Under the pieces are notes generated by a model. That model worked only from the letters and a program-made list of their open reading frames with translations. It was not told where the DNA came from and searched no databases. A program made the position numbers and the translations under genes. This document shows positions 15,983 to 25,279 of a stretch of 40,345 nt of DNA, piece after piece. How positions within the stretch are numbered: position 1 is the stretch's first letter; every line of letters starts with the position of its first letter. Source of the stretch: Dehalococcoidia bacterium (GTDB lineage Bacteria > Chloroflexota > Dehalococcoidia > Lucifugimonadales > UBA6952); NCBI GenBank assembly GCA_022450525.1, contig JAKUQA010000013.1, positions 1-40,345 of the forward strand, in the 5' to 3' direction.

Positions 15983-17449
15983 TTACTCGATTCTGGGATT
16001 ATATTTATGCCATTCAGTACTTTGCTCAAAAGCATATGCAAGATTTAAAATATTTTGTTCACCAAATTTTGGTCCAATAATTTGTAAACCAATTGGTAAT
16101 CCATCAGAAAATCCACAAGGTACAGATATTGCTGGAAGCCCAGCAATATTTACAGGAACAGTACAAACATCACTTAAATACATTTGAAGAGGATTATCAG
16201 TTCTTTCTCCCACACCAAATGCAGTAGTAGGAGATGTAGGAGTTACTAATAAATCATATTTTTTAAAAGTATCTTCAAATTCATTAATAATTACTGTTCT
16301 GACTTTTTGAGCTTTTAAATAGTATTCGTCATAATATCCAGAAGATAAACTATAGGCACCTAACATAATTCTTCGTTTTACTTCTGGTCCAAATCCTAGT
16401 TGCCGAGTAACTTCTAGTTCTTCCCACATTGAGTCTCCATCTTTATACCTAAATCCGTACTTCACACCATCAAATCTTGATAGATTAGAAGAACATTCTG
16501 ATGGGGCAATAATATAATATACTGCTAATGCCAACTCACTTGAGGGTAAAGAAACTTCTCGATCAACCTTAGCGCCTAGAGATTCCAATTGTTTAATTGC
16601 AGTTTCAACAGATTCTCGAACTTTATCATCGATACCAGATACAAAATATTCTTTTGGAACACCTATTTTCAAATTAGAAATATTATCCGATAAATTTTTA
16701 TAATAATCCGGAGAATCATACTTCAAAGAAGTTGAATCATTTTTATCATTACCAACTATAGAATTGAGAAGAATTGAACAATCTGTAACATCTTTAGTTA
16801 TTGGTCCAATCTGATCTAGAGAAGATGCAAATGCTATAAGGCCAAATCTACTAACAAGACCATATGTAGGTTTTAGCCCAACAACCCCACATAAAGATGC
16901 AGGTTGTCGAATAGATCCACCAGTGTCTGATCCAAGAGAAGCTATAGCTTGCGAAGCAGCCACAGCAGCAGCCGGTCCTCCACTACTCCCACCTGGTACT
17001 TTTGTGATGTCCCAGGGATTTTTTGTTGTATTAAATGCAGAGTTTTCTGTTGATGATCCCATGGCAAACTCATCTAAATTTCCTTTACCAAGAAAAACTG
17101 CATTTTCTTCTCTTAATTTCTTCACAACAGTTGCGTCATATGGAGGAATAAAATTTTCAAGCATTTTTGAAGAACATGTTGTTAATGTATCCTTTGTACA
17201 CATATTATCTTTAATCTGTAAAGGAATACCTGTTAAATACGAAGCTTTGCCAGATTTAATGATTTCATCGGCAGTTTCAGCTTGCTTTAAAGCTTTTTCC
17301 CCATCTATTGTCACATAGCTCTGAATAATATTTTCTGTATTTCCTATTCGATCAAGATATAGTTGAGTTAATTCCTTGGAAGAAATAGATCCTTCATCAA
17401 GTAACTTTCGCGCAGTGTTTATTGTCATATTTTGTAGTTCTAGATCCAT
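15983..17449 (-). CDS. gatA: Aspartyl/glutamyl-tRNA amidotransferase subunit A
   Basis: The amidase subunit of GatCAB, which converts misacylated Glu-tRNA-Gln (and Asp-tRNA-Asn) to the amidated form. The amidase-signature triad is intact: the Lys in LQIKDNM, and the serines of [14 protein letters not shown] and [12 protein letters not shown]. The C-terminal [28 protein letters not shown] region is present ([18 protein letters not shown]). ATG 17449 fits family length (488 aa) and has a weak AAAGA upstream; a TTG at 17467 is in frame. It follows gatC closely, as usual. gatB is not in the window. Confidence 0.95.
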   Translation of the reverse strand: MDLELQNMTINTARKLLDEGSISSKELTQLYLDRIGNTENIIQSYVTIDGEKALKQAETADEIIKSGKASYLTGIPLQIKDNMCTKDTLTTCSSKMLENFIPPYDATVVKKLREENAVFLGKGNLDEFAMGSSTENSAFNTTKNPWDITKVPGGSSGGPAAAVAASQAIASLGSDTGGSIRQPASLCGVVGLKPTYGLVSRFGLIAFASSLDQIGPITKDVTDCSILLNSIVGNDKNDSTSLKYDSPDYYKNLSDNISNLKIGVPKEYFVSGIDDKVRESVETAIKQLESLGAKVDREVSLPSSELALAVYYIIAPSECSSNLSRFDGVKYGFRYKDGDSMWEELEVTRQLGFGPEVKRRIMLGAYSLSSGYYDEYYLKAQKVRTVIINEFEDTFKKYDLLVTPTSPTTAFGVGERTDNPLQMYLSDVCTVPVNIAGLPAISVPCGFSDGLPIGLQIIGPKFGEQNILNLAYAFEQSTEWHKYNPRIE

Positions 17450-17475
17450 ATTTTCTTTATCTTTCAAATTATTAA

Positions 17476-17757
17476 TTATTCTAATACAGGCTTTACCTTA
17501 ATATATTCATCTTCTGTATCAGGAGCATTTTGTAAAACTTGTGATTGTTCTAGAGAATCAGCTATTTTATCTTCACGCATGACTGTCTGTATAGTCCCAT
17601 ACTGAGGTTCTACACCTTTGGTATCAACGCCCTCTAAAACTTTAATATGATCTAAAATATCATCTAGTTGATTGGTATATTCACCTAACTCTTTTTCATT
17701 AAGTCTAATTTTTGCCAACCTAGACACATATTCAACTGTTTCTTTATCAATCGCCAT
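17476..17757 (-). CDS. gatC: Aspartyl/glutamyl-tRNA amidotransferase subunit C
   Basis: The small 93-aa stabilising subunit of GatCAB. The N-terminal helix [17 protein letters not shown] and the later segment with [12 protein letters not shown], then [18 protein letters not shown], are the family pattern. It threads around GatA and GatB and has no catalytic site. GGAGGG lies 3 bases before the ATG. It sits directly upstream of gatA in the same operon and 32 bases after gmk. Confidence 0.95.
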   Translation of the reverse strand: MAIDKETVEYVSRLAKIRLNEKELGEYTNQLDDILDHIKVLEGVDTKGVEPQYGTIQTVMREDKIADSLEQSQVLQNAPDTEDEYIKVKPVLE

Positions 17758-17789
17758 ATTCCCTCCAAAATAACATCATACCAGTTAGA

Positions 17790-18350
17790 TCAATGCGTAG
17801 AAATAATTTTATCAATCATCTCTACTGATTCTACAATTTCATTATCATTATTGGTTACAATATAATCAAAATGTTCAATTTGATCCATTTCATACGAAGC
17901 CTTTGAGATTCTTGATTCTAATTCAGTTTTATTTTCTGAATTTCTTGTAGTTAAACGAGAAATTAATTGATCAATGCTTTCGGGTTGCACAAATATCAAA
18001 ATAGCATCATTAAATTTCGATTTGATAGTTAAAGCTCCTTGTACATCAATCTTTAATATTGCATGTCGATTAGAATGTTTTGCTATATCAACCTGAGATA
18101 CAGGTACTCCATATCTATTACCGTAAACTTCTGCGTTTTCTAGAAATTGATCTCGATCTAACATCGCTTGAAATTGATCATGAGTAAGAAAAAGGTAATC
18201 TTTACCGTCCTTTTCACCTTCTCGTATAGATCTAGTTGTAGCTGTAACGACAAAATACCAGTTCTTATCTCGAGATTTTAAATGATTAATTATTGTATCC
18301 TTGCCCACACCAGAGGGACCAGAAATAACAAAAAGCTTTGTAACAGACAT
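17790..18350 (-). CDS. gmk: Guanylate kinase
   Basis: A 186-aa enzyme that phosphorylates GMP to GDP. The P-loop is ISGPSGVGKDT, with Asp where many relatives have Gly or Ser. The GMP-binding segment TTRSIREGEKDGKDYLFLT and VYGNRYGVP are typical, and KIDVQGA is the conserved DVQGA motif. The start lies one base after the aroA stop (TAA-G-ATG), so translation is probably coupled; AGGAG lies inside the aroA end. No fused or extra domain. Confidence 0.96.
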   Translation of the reverse strand: MSVTKLFVISGPSGVGKDTIINHLKSRDKNWYFVVTATTRSIREGEKDGKDYLFLTHDQFQAMLDRDQFLENAEVYGNRYGVPVSQVDIAKHSNRHAILKIDVQGALTIKSKFNDAILIFVQPESIDQLISRLTTRNSENKTELESRISKASYEMDQIEHFDYIVTNNDNEIVESVEMIDKIISTH

Positions 18351-18351
18351 C

Positions 18352-19653
18352 TTATTGATCTCCTGTCAAAATACTCAAATCATCCCAAAACATTGGATAA
18401 GAAATTGCAACACAATCACTATTTTTTATCGTAGTTTGTCCCTTGGATAATATAGCTGCTATCGCTTCCATCATTGCTATTCGATGATCATCAAATGATT
18501 CACAAGTTGTGCCATTCAAACTACCGACACCATTAACTATAATCCCGTCGTCTAATTCTTCTATATCAGCACCAAATTTTGTTAACTCACTAGCAGTAAT
18601 AGATAAGCGATCACTTTCTTTATTCCTTGCATCAGAAGCATCTCTAATTATTGTTTTCCCTTTAGCAAAACATGCAGCTAAAGCAATAATTGGAATTTCA
18701 TCTATTAATCTTGGGATAATATCTCCACCAATTTCAACGCCTACTAGTTCACTAGACTCTACAACAATATCACCAACTTCTTCACCCGCAACAATAGTTG
18801 AATTTTTTATAGTTATATTACCGCCCATTGCAGACATAACATCTAAAATACCTGATCTTGACGGATTAATTCCAACATTTTTTAATGTAATTTTTCCTTG
18901 TTTATGACATAACCCAGCAACTATCCAAAAAGCTGCAGAACTTATATCTGCGGGGACGTTAACATCTGTACTTTGGAATTCTCCATTGAAAGGTTGTATA
19001 GTTAATTGTAATCCTTCATTATGAATATCTACCCCCATATTACCTAACATTTTCTCAGTATGATCTCTAGAAAGTGCTGGCTGATGTAAAACAGTTTCCC
19101 CTGTACTATTAATTGCAGCTAATATTAAACATGATTTTAATTGCGCACTAGCCACAGGCATAGTATATTCAATTCCTTGTAACAGTGAACCTTGTATTGC
19201 AAATGGTGCCTTTGTATTTCCATCTCTTCCATTAATATTTGCACCCATCTGTTTCAATGGAGAAATAATTCTTCCCATGGGTCTGGAACGAAGAGAATCG
19301 TCTCCGGTTAATACGGAAAAAAATGGTTGAGTTGATAAAAGTCCAGAGATTAATCTCATTGTAGTACCAGAATTACCAGCATCTAAAACTATATTTGGCT
19401 CCTGTAAACCTGTTCTACCAACTCCTTTGATAGTTACAGTAGTCAAATCCTGGTCATCCAGATTAACTTCTACTCCCATACTTCTCATAATATTAATAGT
19501 AGAAATACAGTCTTGCCCAAGCGAAATATTAGTGATTTCAGCAGTACCTTTTGCTATAGAGTTAAATATTACTGATCGATGTGATATTGATTTATCACCA
19601 GGTAAATTTAGTTCTCCTTGTATCTGGGAAGATTTACCTATAACCATCTCCAT
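18352..19653 (-). CDS. aroA: 3-phosphoshikimate 1-carboxyvinyltransferase (EPSP synthase)
   Basis: This enzyme joins shikimate 3-phosphate and PEP in the shikimate pathway, one step before chorismate synthase. The 433-aa protein has LPGDKSISHRS, LDAGNSGTTMRL, GDDSLRSRPMGRI, RDHTEKML and ESDRLS motifs. GDKSISHR and RPMGR resemble the Bacillus-like (class II) branch rather than the E. coli branch. It overlaps neither neighbour but begins one base after the tyrA stop, with GGAG inside the tyrA end, so it is translationally coupled. Confidence 0.96.
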   Translation of the reverse strand: MEMVIGKSSQIQGELNLPGDKSISHRSVIFNSIAKGTAEITNISLGQDCISTINIMRSMGVEVNLDDQDLTTVTIKGVGRTGLQEPNIVLDAGNSGTTMRLISGLLSTQPFFSVLTGDDSLRSRPMGRIISPLKQMGANINGRDGNTKAPFAIQGSLLQGIEYTMPVASAQLKSCLILAAINSTGETVLHQPALSRDHTEKMLGNMGVDIHNEGLQLTIQPFNGEFQSTDVNVPADISSAAFWIVAGLCHKQGKITLKNVGINPSRSGILDVMSAMGGNITIKNSTIVAGEEVGDIVVESSELVGVEIGGDIIPRLIDEIPIIALAACFAKGKTIIRDASDARNKESDRLSITASELTKFGADIEELDDGIIVNGVGSLNGTTCESFDDHRIAMMEAIAAILSKGQTTIKNSDCVAISYPMFWDDLSILTGDQ

Positions 19654-19654
19654 A

Positions 19655-20728
19655 TTATCTACTCCAACGCCTATTTTTCTTCTGGTTATCTTTCAATTGT
19701 TTTGAAGTTACTTCGAACATCTTTTGATATCTTTCCCTTAACCTACCTCCAAATAACATATCTGCTATTTGGTCGCTTGAGGTCGGAAGATCTGGTTGTG
19801 TTGGATTGTTTCCCAAATCATCAAAATCTTCGCCAGCTTCATATCTATAAAGCCAACTTTCTCGAGAATGAAGTGCTTCTAAAAATGTATCTAATAATTC
19901 ATCCATAGCTTCTTCTTTTTGATCTATATCTTCAACATCGGTGTTTTCTATCAATATTTTAATTTTTTGCAATTGTTCAGTTGCGCGATCAATCCAATAG
20001 ATAATCGAATCTTTATTTGTTAATGCAATATCTAAATGCATGATTGGGCTTCCAGATGCTAATCTTGAGATATCTCGATATCCAGAAGCTGCAAGTTTAG
20101 CTATTTCTCTCCAGCTAGGACTTTGGCTCGTTGACAATATAAGCGCTTTTGACAACATCATAGGCAAATGGCTAACTGCACCAACATAACTATCATGTTC
20201 TTGTGGATCCATAAAATATGGTTTTGCACCTATATATTCAATCATTGAAATAATAGTATCTACAGCTCTTTGATCTGCTGTTGAATTCGGGATAACTACG
20301 TATCGACAACCCTTATATAAAGTACCGTCAGCACTTCCAATACCTGAGTGTTCACGACCTGCCATAGGATGGCCACCAACAAAATGAACGTTTTCTGGTA
20401 AATATTCATCAGCCCAGTCCATTATTACTCTTTTAGTGCTTCCTGTATCAGTGACAATAGTTCCCGGAGACAAATGTGGTGAAATATCCTCCATAATTTG
20501 TCGAACCGATAAAACAGGTGTGGTTATAATTACTATTTTTGCATCTTTAACTGCATCTGGTAAATTCCAAACCGACTTATCAATAGCACCTACTTTTTTT
20601 GCTTTATTACCTACCGCACTATCCTGGTCGAATCCCCATATCTCAATATCAGATCGTTTACCTGACTTTAATGCAATTCCCATAGATCCACCAATTAAGC
20701 CCAAACCAATTATTGCTATTTTATCCAT
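19655..20728 (-). CDS. tyrA: Prephenate dehydrogenase
   Basis: It oxidises prephenate to 4-hydroxyphenylpyruvate for tyrosine synthesis. The N-terminal Rossmann motif is GLGLIGGSMG, followed by VTDTGSTKR, GGHPMAGREHSG and EHDSYVGAVSHLPMML, which carry the catalytic His and substrate Arg of the family. There is no C-terminal ACT domain; instead there is a polar tail of about 80 residues. An ATG at 20740 is in frame, but homology begins at 20728 (MDKIAIIG), preceded by GGGG. It is third in the minus-strand operon, upstream of aroA. Confidence 0.93.
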   Translation of the reverse strand: MDKIAIIGLGLIGGSMGIALKSGKRSDIEIWGFDQDSAVGNKAKKVGAIDKSVWNLPDAVKDAKIVIITTPVLSVRQIMEDISPHLSPGTIVTDTGSTKRVIMDWADEYLPENVHFVGGHPMAGREHSGIGSADGTLYKGCRYVVIPNSTADQRAVDTIISMIEYIGAKPYFMDPQEHDSYVGAVSHLPMMLSKALILSTSQSPSWREIAKLAASGYRDISRLASGSPIMHLDIALTNKDSIIYWIDRATEQLQKIKILIENTDVEDIDQKEEAMDELLDTFLEALHSRESWLYRYEAGEDFDDLGNNPTQPDLPTSSDQIADMLFGGRLRERYQKMFEVTSKQLKDNQKKNRRWSR

Positions 20729-20760
20729 GGAAGACCCCATTTCTAGTACTAATATTTATA

Positions 20761-21513
20761 CTACTCATCATCATCTTCATCGTCATCGATATCTACATTT
20801 TCAACAGAAAAAGAAATTCGATCGTTATTTTTGGTAGTACCTTTATTTTTCTTATCAGGTAGTTTATTAATCTTTTCTTTCATATCCGCTATTTCTTTTA
20901 AGCCAACTTTTTCATTAAATATAAATCCATCAACACCAATTTCTCTTAATTCTTGTAATTCTCTATTGGTTAATTGATTAGCAGATTCTATAAAGAAATA
21001 TTTAGTAATATAGCTTCTAATATTAGCTAAAGTCACTAAGGTGTTAAGTGTAATATTTGCTTCATTTGGTAGTGATGTAACAATCACATCTATAGGTAAA
21101 TCTTCCAAATTTTTAATATAAAATTCCGTAATATCATTTTCTACAAATAAAAATCTTCCTATAGATCCTTCTTCTAATGGCTCAATTTGTGAATCCTCTA
21201 TACCAAACATGAAAAAATCTGGTTTATTTTTGTGATTTTTCTCAGCTTTTTCTATTGTCAAAGAGTTTAAATTGATACCCCAAGAAAAATCTTTTAACAA
21301 GTCGACTTTTGTTTTAGGTAAATCTTCAGCATGAATAATAAGTGCGTCAGGATTAATTTTTTTTAGTGAATTTATTGATTGTTTAGTTATTGTTTTTGTA
21401 GATACAATTATTATAGATGAGGGATTTTTATCTTCATCTTTACTAATTCTAAAACCTAAGCTCCGTGAAGCAGTTTTTGTAATTCTATCAAATTTTTCTA
21501 TTATATTTGTCAT
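20761..21513 (-). CDS. Uncharacterised protein with acidic C-terminal tail
   Basis: A 250-aa soluble protein of unknown function. Alternating hydrophobic strands and helices (SIIIVSTK, DALIIHAEDLP, DFFMFGI, IDVIVTSLPNE, IGVDGFIFN) suggest a TIM-barrel-like or Rossmann-like fold. The repeated pattern and the LPIDVIV and GVDGFIFNEKVG segments resemble a protein family I recall from Dehalococcoidia genomes, though this is from memory. The last 12 residues are almost all Asp and Glu. The ribosome site is GGGTGAT. It lies between the 73-aa gene and tyrA in the operon, so expression is tied to aromatic and translation genes. Confidence 0.75.
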   Translation of the reverse strand: MTNIIEKFDRITKTASRSLGFRISKDEDKNPSSIIIVSTKTITKQSINSLKKINPDALIIHAEDLPKTKVDLLKDFSWGINLNSLTIEKAEKNHKNKPDFFMFGIEDSQIEPLEEGSIGRFLFVENDITEFYIKNLEDLPIDVIVTSLPNEANITLNTLVTLANIRSYITKYFFIESANQLTNRELQELREIGVDGFIFNEKVGLKEIADMKEKINKLPDKKNKGTTKNNDRISFSVENVDIDDDEDDDE

Positions 21514-21534
21514 TTATTATCACCCTATAAAAAG

Positions 21535-21756
21535 TTACATATCTGCAGCAGCACCTGTCTCTTCATCATACCATTGAGTCCCGTGTTCTTCATCCTCTTT
21601 ATCAATCTGTTTTAATTCATTCTCGAGCATACTAATTCTCTTTTGTAAATCCTCTCTAGATGGATCATCTGCACGCATTAAGTTAAATTCTTGTTTTAAA
21701 ACTGCAAGTCTTTCTTCTACTTGCCATCGCCAAAATTTTGGATCATAAATAGTCAT
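21535..21756 (-). CDS. Small charged coiled-coil protein, first gene of the operon
   Basis: A 73-aa protein with two predicted helices: WRWQVEERLAVLKQEFNLMR and REDLQKRISMLENELKQIDK, the second with heptad-like Leu/Ile/Met spacing. The C terminus is acidic (EDEEHGTQWYDEETG). No signal peptide. I know no family for it. It is separated by 21 bases from the next operon gene. It is probably real because it is in the same tight array and has coherent amphipathic structure. Confidence 0.65.
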   Translation of the reverse strand: MTIYDPKFWRWQVEERLAVLKQEFNLMRADDPSREDLQKRISMLENELKQIDKEDEEHGTQWYDEETGAAADM

Positions 21757-21781
21757 ATTTCTACTATCCTTAAGAGTCTTA

Positions 21782-21790
21782 TGCTATATT
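21782..21790 (+). promoter_or_regulatory. Extended -10 promoter for the 51-aa gene
   Basis: TGCTATATT matches the extended -10 pattern TGnTATAnT. It lies 20 bases before the ATG at 21811 and just upstream of an AAAGGA ribosome site. The same TGCTATA core occurs at 40024. Confidence 0.45.
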
Positions 21791-21810
21791 AGTGTAAAGG
21801 AAATCATACC

Positions 21811-21966
21811 ATGAAAAAAAATAAAAAACTAAAACATACTGATAAGAAGTCAATTGAAATTTCTCCACAAAATAAAATTACTACACCTGTTCCCGAAGAA
21901 AATAAAACTGAGTATGGGAAACTTGGTCGTCCAACAAAATATAAATGGGACGGACCTGAAGGGTAA
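21811..21966 (+). CDS. Small basic protein of 51 aa
   Basis: The frame runs ATG to TAA over 51 codons, with AAAGGA about 9 bases upstream and an extended -10 upstream of that. The N terminus is lysine-rich (MKKNKKLKHTDKK), the middle is polar and probably disordered, and the C terminus is GRPTKYKWDGPEG. It has no membrane segment. It fills the gap between two minus-strand genes exactly, ending 2 bases before the msrB stop. Function unknown; the basic composition would suit nucleic-acid or ribosome binding, but this is a guess. Confidence 0.5.
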   Translation: MKKNKKLKHTDKKSIEISPQNKITTPVPEENKTEYGKLGRPTKYKWDGPEG

Positions 21967-21968
21967 GA

Positions 21969-22352
21969 TTATTCACTAGAACTTTTGAAATCTAGAGATA
22001 CTGAATTAATACAATATCTCAAACCAGTCGGAGCAGGACCATCTGGAAATACATGACCTAAATGAGCATCACATTTTACACATGTGATTTCGATTCTAAC
22101 CATACCATATGATGTATCTGTTTCTTCCTTAATTTGTTCAGAATCCATTGCGTCCCAAAAACTTGGCCAACCGCAACCTGAATCATATTTTGTTTCGGAT
22201 GAAAATAAAGGGTTAGCACAACAAACACAAAGATAAGTACCGTCTTCTTTATTATGTAAGTATTCTCCAGTAAAAGGTGGTTCAGTAGCTTTATTTCTTG
22301 TTACCTCATATTGAGCAGGTGTTAGTTTTTGTTTATATTCTTCATTATTCAT
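21969..22352 (-). CDS. msrB: Peptide-methionine (R)-S-oxide reductase
   Basis: A 127-aa repair enzyme that reduces methionine-R-sulfoxide in proteins. Two CxxC pairs form the zinc site (CVCC and CVKC), the substrate motif [10 protein letters not shown] is present, and the catalytic Cys is in [13 protein letters not shown]. It looks complete and cytoplasmic, with no signal peptide. The start is preceded by AGGGG. It follows hemH by 15 bases on the same strand and is probably co-transcribed with it. Confidence 0.95.
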   Translation of the reverse strand: MNNEEYKQKLTPAQYEVTRNKATEPPFTGEYLHNKEDGTYLCVCCANPLFSSETKYDSGCGWPSFWDAMDSEQIKEETDTSYGMVRIEITCVKCDAHLGHVFPDGPAPTGLRYCINSVSLDFKSSSE

Positions 22353-22367
22353 AATTACCCCTAATAA

Positions 22368-23405
22368 CTAAGCAAATTTGTTATATATATAATTATAAAA
22401 CTCGTTAACCCATTTATCGCCATCATTCAAAGCAGGTATCAATTTTATATTTTCCCCACCTGCTTCTACATAATACTCCTGGTTCCTTATGGCTATCTCT
22501 TCTAGTGTTTCTAAACAATCAAAAACAAAAGCTGGACAAATCACTGAAATATTTTTAATTCCCTTACCAGGTAATGCTTCAATTATATCTGTAGTGTTTG
22601 GTTTAATCCATGGATCAAATCCGAATCTACTTTGGAAAGCAATATCAAAAGGTTTTTTTATACTGACTTTATTCATTACATTTTTAACGGTTTCATAACA
22701 ATGATGTTTGTAACACATTTTATTAAATTCACATTCAATTTCACAACAATTATCCTGAATTAAACAGTGACTCTTTGAGATATCCATTTTTTTAACTTGC
22801 CGCTCAGGCAAACCATGAAAACTAAATAACAAAAATTCACTTTCTTGATAAACATCAGATTTTTCAATTGTTTCTGCTAAACAATCAATTATAAAATCTT
22901 CGTCATAAAAATATGAATTAATTTCGTAAGGAATATTTATATTTTGATCTTCAATAATTTGAATTGCTTTTTTTATACAAGATCCTGAAGTTGCTTGTGC
23001 ATATTGAGGGAACATAGGGCATAATACAATTTTTTCCACTTTAGCTTCTTGTAAATTTCTGAGCCCTTGTTCTATCGATGGTTTACCATAACGCATACCT
23101 ATATCAAATATAATATCTGGGTTTATTTTTGTGATTTTTTTTACAAAATTTTTAGTATAAACAAGCAATGGAGATCCTTCATCCATCCAAACACTTTGAT
23201 ATTGTGGTAATACTTTTTGGGGTCTAAATGGAACAACAAATAAATTGACAATAATCCAACGCAAAAGTGGGTTTGTATCTATAACATCTGGATCAGATAA
23301 AAATTCTTTAAGGTACGATCGTAAACCAGATATAGTAGGCTCTGATGGCGTTCCTATATTCATCAATAAACAACCGATTTTTGTATTAGCCAAGTGTTGA
23401 AACAT
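22368..23405 (-). CDS. hemH: Ferrochelatase
   Basis: The terminal haem enzyme, inserting Fe(II) into a porphyrin. The 345-aa protein has LLMNIGTPSEP, QYQSVWMDEGSPLL, the catalytic His in LFSFHGLPER, and a conserved acidic site in FDCLETLEEI. An insertion after the active-site strand holds six cysteines within 22 residues (pattern C-x5-CC-x3-C-x5-C-x4-C), a feature seen in some ferrochelatases that could hold an iron-sulfur cluster or disulfides. The ATG at 23405 directly abuts AAAGG, leaving no spacer, so the TTG at 23393 (starting MANTKIGCLLM) may be the real start. No other haem gene is nearby. Confidence 0.94.
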   Translation of the reverse strand: MFQHLANTKIGCLLMNIGTPSEPTISGLRSYLKEFLSDPDVIDTNPLLRWIIVNLFVVPFRPQKVLPQYQSVWMDEGSPLLVYTKNFVKKITKINPDIIFDIGMRYGKPSIEQGLRNLQEAKVEKIVLCPMFPQYAQATSGSCIKKAIQIIEDQNINIPYEINSYFYDEDFIIDCLAETIEKSDVYQESEFLLFSFHGLPERQVKKMDISKSHCLIQDNCCEIECEFNKMCYKHHCYETVKNVMNKVSIKKPFDIAFQSRFGFDPWIKPNTTDIIEALPGKGIKNISVICPAFVFDCLETLEEIAIRNQEYYVEAGGENIKLIPALNDGDKWVNEFYNYIYNKFA

Positions 23406-23462
23406 CCTTTACATATATAACATTTACATATAACTATTATATATGTTTATTACTTTTATGTG

Positions 23463-24725
23463 CTAATATACTTTCGCAAGTTCTTCCCAATTCGTTGTGT
23501 ATCGTGGTGAAAGATTATTTCTTCTCATCTTCCAATCTTGCTTAACTCCTTGAGCGGCATAAAATATCGTTTCTCGCCCCATAGATTTATTAATTATATC
23601 TATTGATCTCATTAAACTATCACGAGATGAATCTTGCGATGTAAAAAAATGACCTTGCTGATACTCTTCTGAAACCAAATTGAATAACATAATTCCACAT
23701 TTGTGATAATAATACCCATATTTATATATTTGTCTTAATAACGTTTTGGCAACACGAATAATAATGGCTGTATCTGATGTAGGTAAATCAAATTCAAATT
23801 TTAAACTATTTCTGTACTGGTGTTGGTCAACTCTAAACGGATTCGTTTGTAAAAATATCTGTAAACCCTTAGCTTTACTACCTTGTTGACGCAATTTTTC
23901 ACATGCTCGTACTGTATAGGTTGATAATGCTTGTTCTATTGGTTCTAATTCTTTAAGTAAAGTCCCAAAAGATTTTGAAGACATAATAGATTTTTTGGCC
24001 ACTTGTTTTTCTAAATTAAGACAAGATAATCCCTGAAGTTCATATACCATTCTTTCAACTACTACACTTAACTTTTTCTGAATAAATTTTGGATCAGTAT
24101 TTTTTAACTGAAGTGCTGTAGATATACCTATAGACCGTAATTTTTTACCCCATCTGCGAGATATTCCCCATAATTCTTCTACGGGCAAATCTGCCATAAT
24201 ATATTCTTGTAAATCAGTATCTCGTAAATCAAATACTCCATTTTGAGTCTGTTTTTTTGCAACATGATTAGCAATTTTAGAAAGTGTTTTTGTAGGTGCT
24301 ATACCAATAGATGTAGGTATTCCTGTCCATTGAAGAACATTATTTCTAACTCCAAGTGCCCAATCGAATAAATCTCTCATTACAAATCCATCTAAACGTA
24401 AAAAGGCTTCATCAATCGAATAAACTTCAACATCCTGATTAGGCAACATCATACTCAATGATTTCATGACACGTTGTGACATATCGCCATAAAATTGATA
24501 GTTAGAAGAAAACACTTTGACATTGTTTTTTTGTATAAATGATTTATGTTGATAATATGGAGCCCCCATAGGAATCCCTAGTTCTTTAGCTTCGTTAGAA
24601 CGTGCAATCACACATCCATCATTATTAGAAAGAACAACAATTGGCTTTCCTAGTAAACTAGGATTAAAGACCCGTTCACAAGATGCATAAAAGTTGTTGC
24701 AGTCTACTAATGCAAATATACTCAT
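23463..24725 (-). CDS. umuC: DNA polymerase V catalytic subunit UmuC
   Basis: A Y-family translesion polymerase of 420 aa, matching E. coli UmuC in length. ALVDCNNFYASCERVF holds the first metal Asp, GCVIARSNEAKELGI is typical, and EVYSIDEAFLRLDG contains the SIDE catalytic pair. TPTSIGIAPTKTLSKIANH follows. The C-terminal little-finger region is complete. The ATG starts 5 bases after the umuD stop, with GAGG inside the umuD end. It acts with cleaved UmuD to copy damaged DNA. Confidence 0.95.
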   Translation of the reverse strand: MSIFALVDCNNFYASCERVFNPSLLGKPIVVLSNNDGCVIARSNEAKELGIPMGAPYYQHKSFIQKNNVKVFSSNYQFYGDMSQRVMKSLSMMLPNQDVEVYSIDEAFLRLDGFVMRDLFDWALGVRNNVLQWTGIPTSIGIAPTKTLSKIANHVAKKQTQNGVFDLRDTDLQEYIMADLPVEELWGISRRWGKKLRSIGISTALQLKNTDPKFIQKKLSVVVERMVYELQGLSCLNLEKQVAKKSIMSSKSFGTLLKELEPIEQALSTYTVRACEKLRQQGSKAKGLQIFLQTNPFRVDQHQYRNSLKFEFDLPTSDTAIIIRVAKTLLRQIYKYGYYYHKCGIMLFNLVSEEYQQGHFFTSQDSSRDSLMRSIDIINKSMGRETIFYAAQGVKQDWKMRRNNLSPRYTTNWEELAKVY

Positions 24726-24730
24726 ATTTT

Positions 24731-25246
24731 CTATACCTCATGCAATACATTAGTCACTACACCCCAAATTATCACATCATTATTTTCCTCAATTTTGATA
24801 GGGTCAAACTCATCATTTTCAGGTACAAGATAGGTTCCTTGAGATGATTTTTTCAATCTCTTTACTGTTAGTTGTCCATCTATTGCTGCTATAACAATTT
24901 TCCCATTTTTTGCTTCCAGGCTTCGATCAACTACTAAAATATCACCATGGTGAATACCTGATTTAATCATGGATTGTCCAGCGGCTCTTACAAAAAATGT
25001 AGCAGTCGGATGTTTAATAAGATGTTTATTTAAATCTAAATTACCTTCAAGGTAATCATCAGCAGGAGAAGGAAATCCAGCCTGTACTGCGCTTGCATAT
25101 AAAGGCAACTGATAGCCACTCGTTTCAACATATTCTAGTATTTCTTGAACCATACTTTCAGGTATTCGAATAGGTCTAGTTGATTCTTTATACTTCCCTT
25201 GGCCTTTAGGTCTTCCAGCTCCAAGTCTTGCTCCACCTCGTGGCAT
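24731..25246 (-). CDS. umuD: UmuD-like S24 peptidase with N-terminal RHH/AT-hook-like extension
   Basis: This 171-aa protein is the self-cleaving partner of UmuC. The C-terminal part is standard UmuD: Ala56-Gly57 cleavage site in VQAGFPSPADDY, nucleophile Ser92 in GQSM, and general base Lys129 in LTVKRL. E. coli UmuD has only about 24 residues before its cleavage site; here there are 56. The extra piece has a GAGRPKG segment like an AT-hook and TRPIRIPESMVQEILEYV, which reads like the strand and first helix of a ribbon-helix-helix unit. The frame is open to 25396, but the ATG at 25246 with AAGGA upstream is where homology begins. The promoter carries a palindrome. Confidence 0.9.
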   Translation of the reverse strand: MPRGGARLGAGRPKGQGKYKESTRPIRIPESMVQEILEYVETSGYQLPLYASAVQAGFPSPADDYLEGNLDLNKHLIKHPTATFFVRAAGQSMIKSGIHHGDILVVDRSLEAKNGKIVIAAIDGQLTVKRLKKSSQGTYLVPENDEFDPIKIEENNDVIIWGVVTNVLHEV

Positions 25247-25279
25247 TTTGGTATCCTTAACTGTAATATATATAATAAT

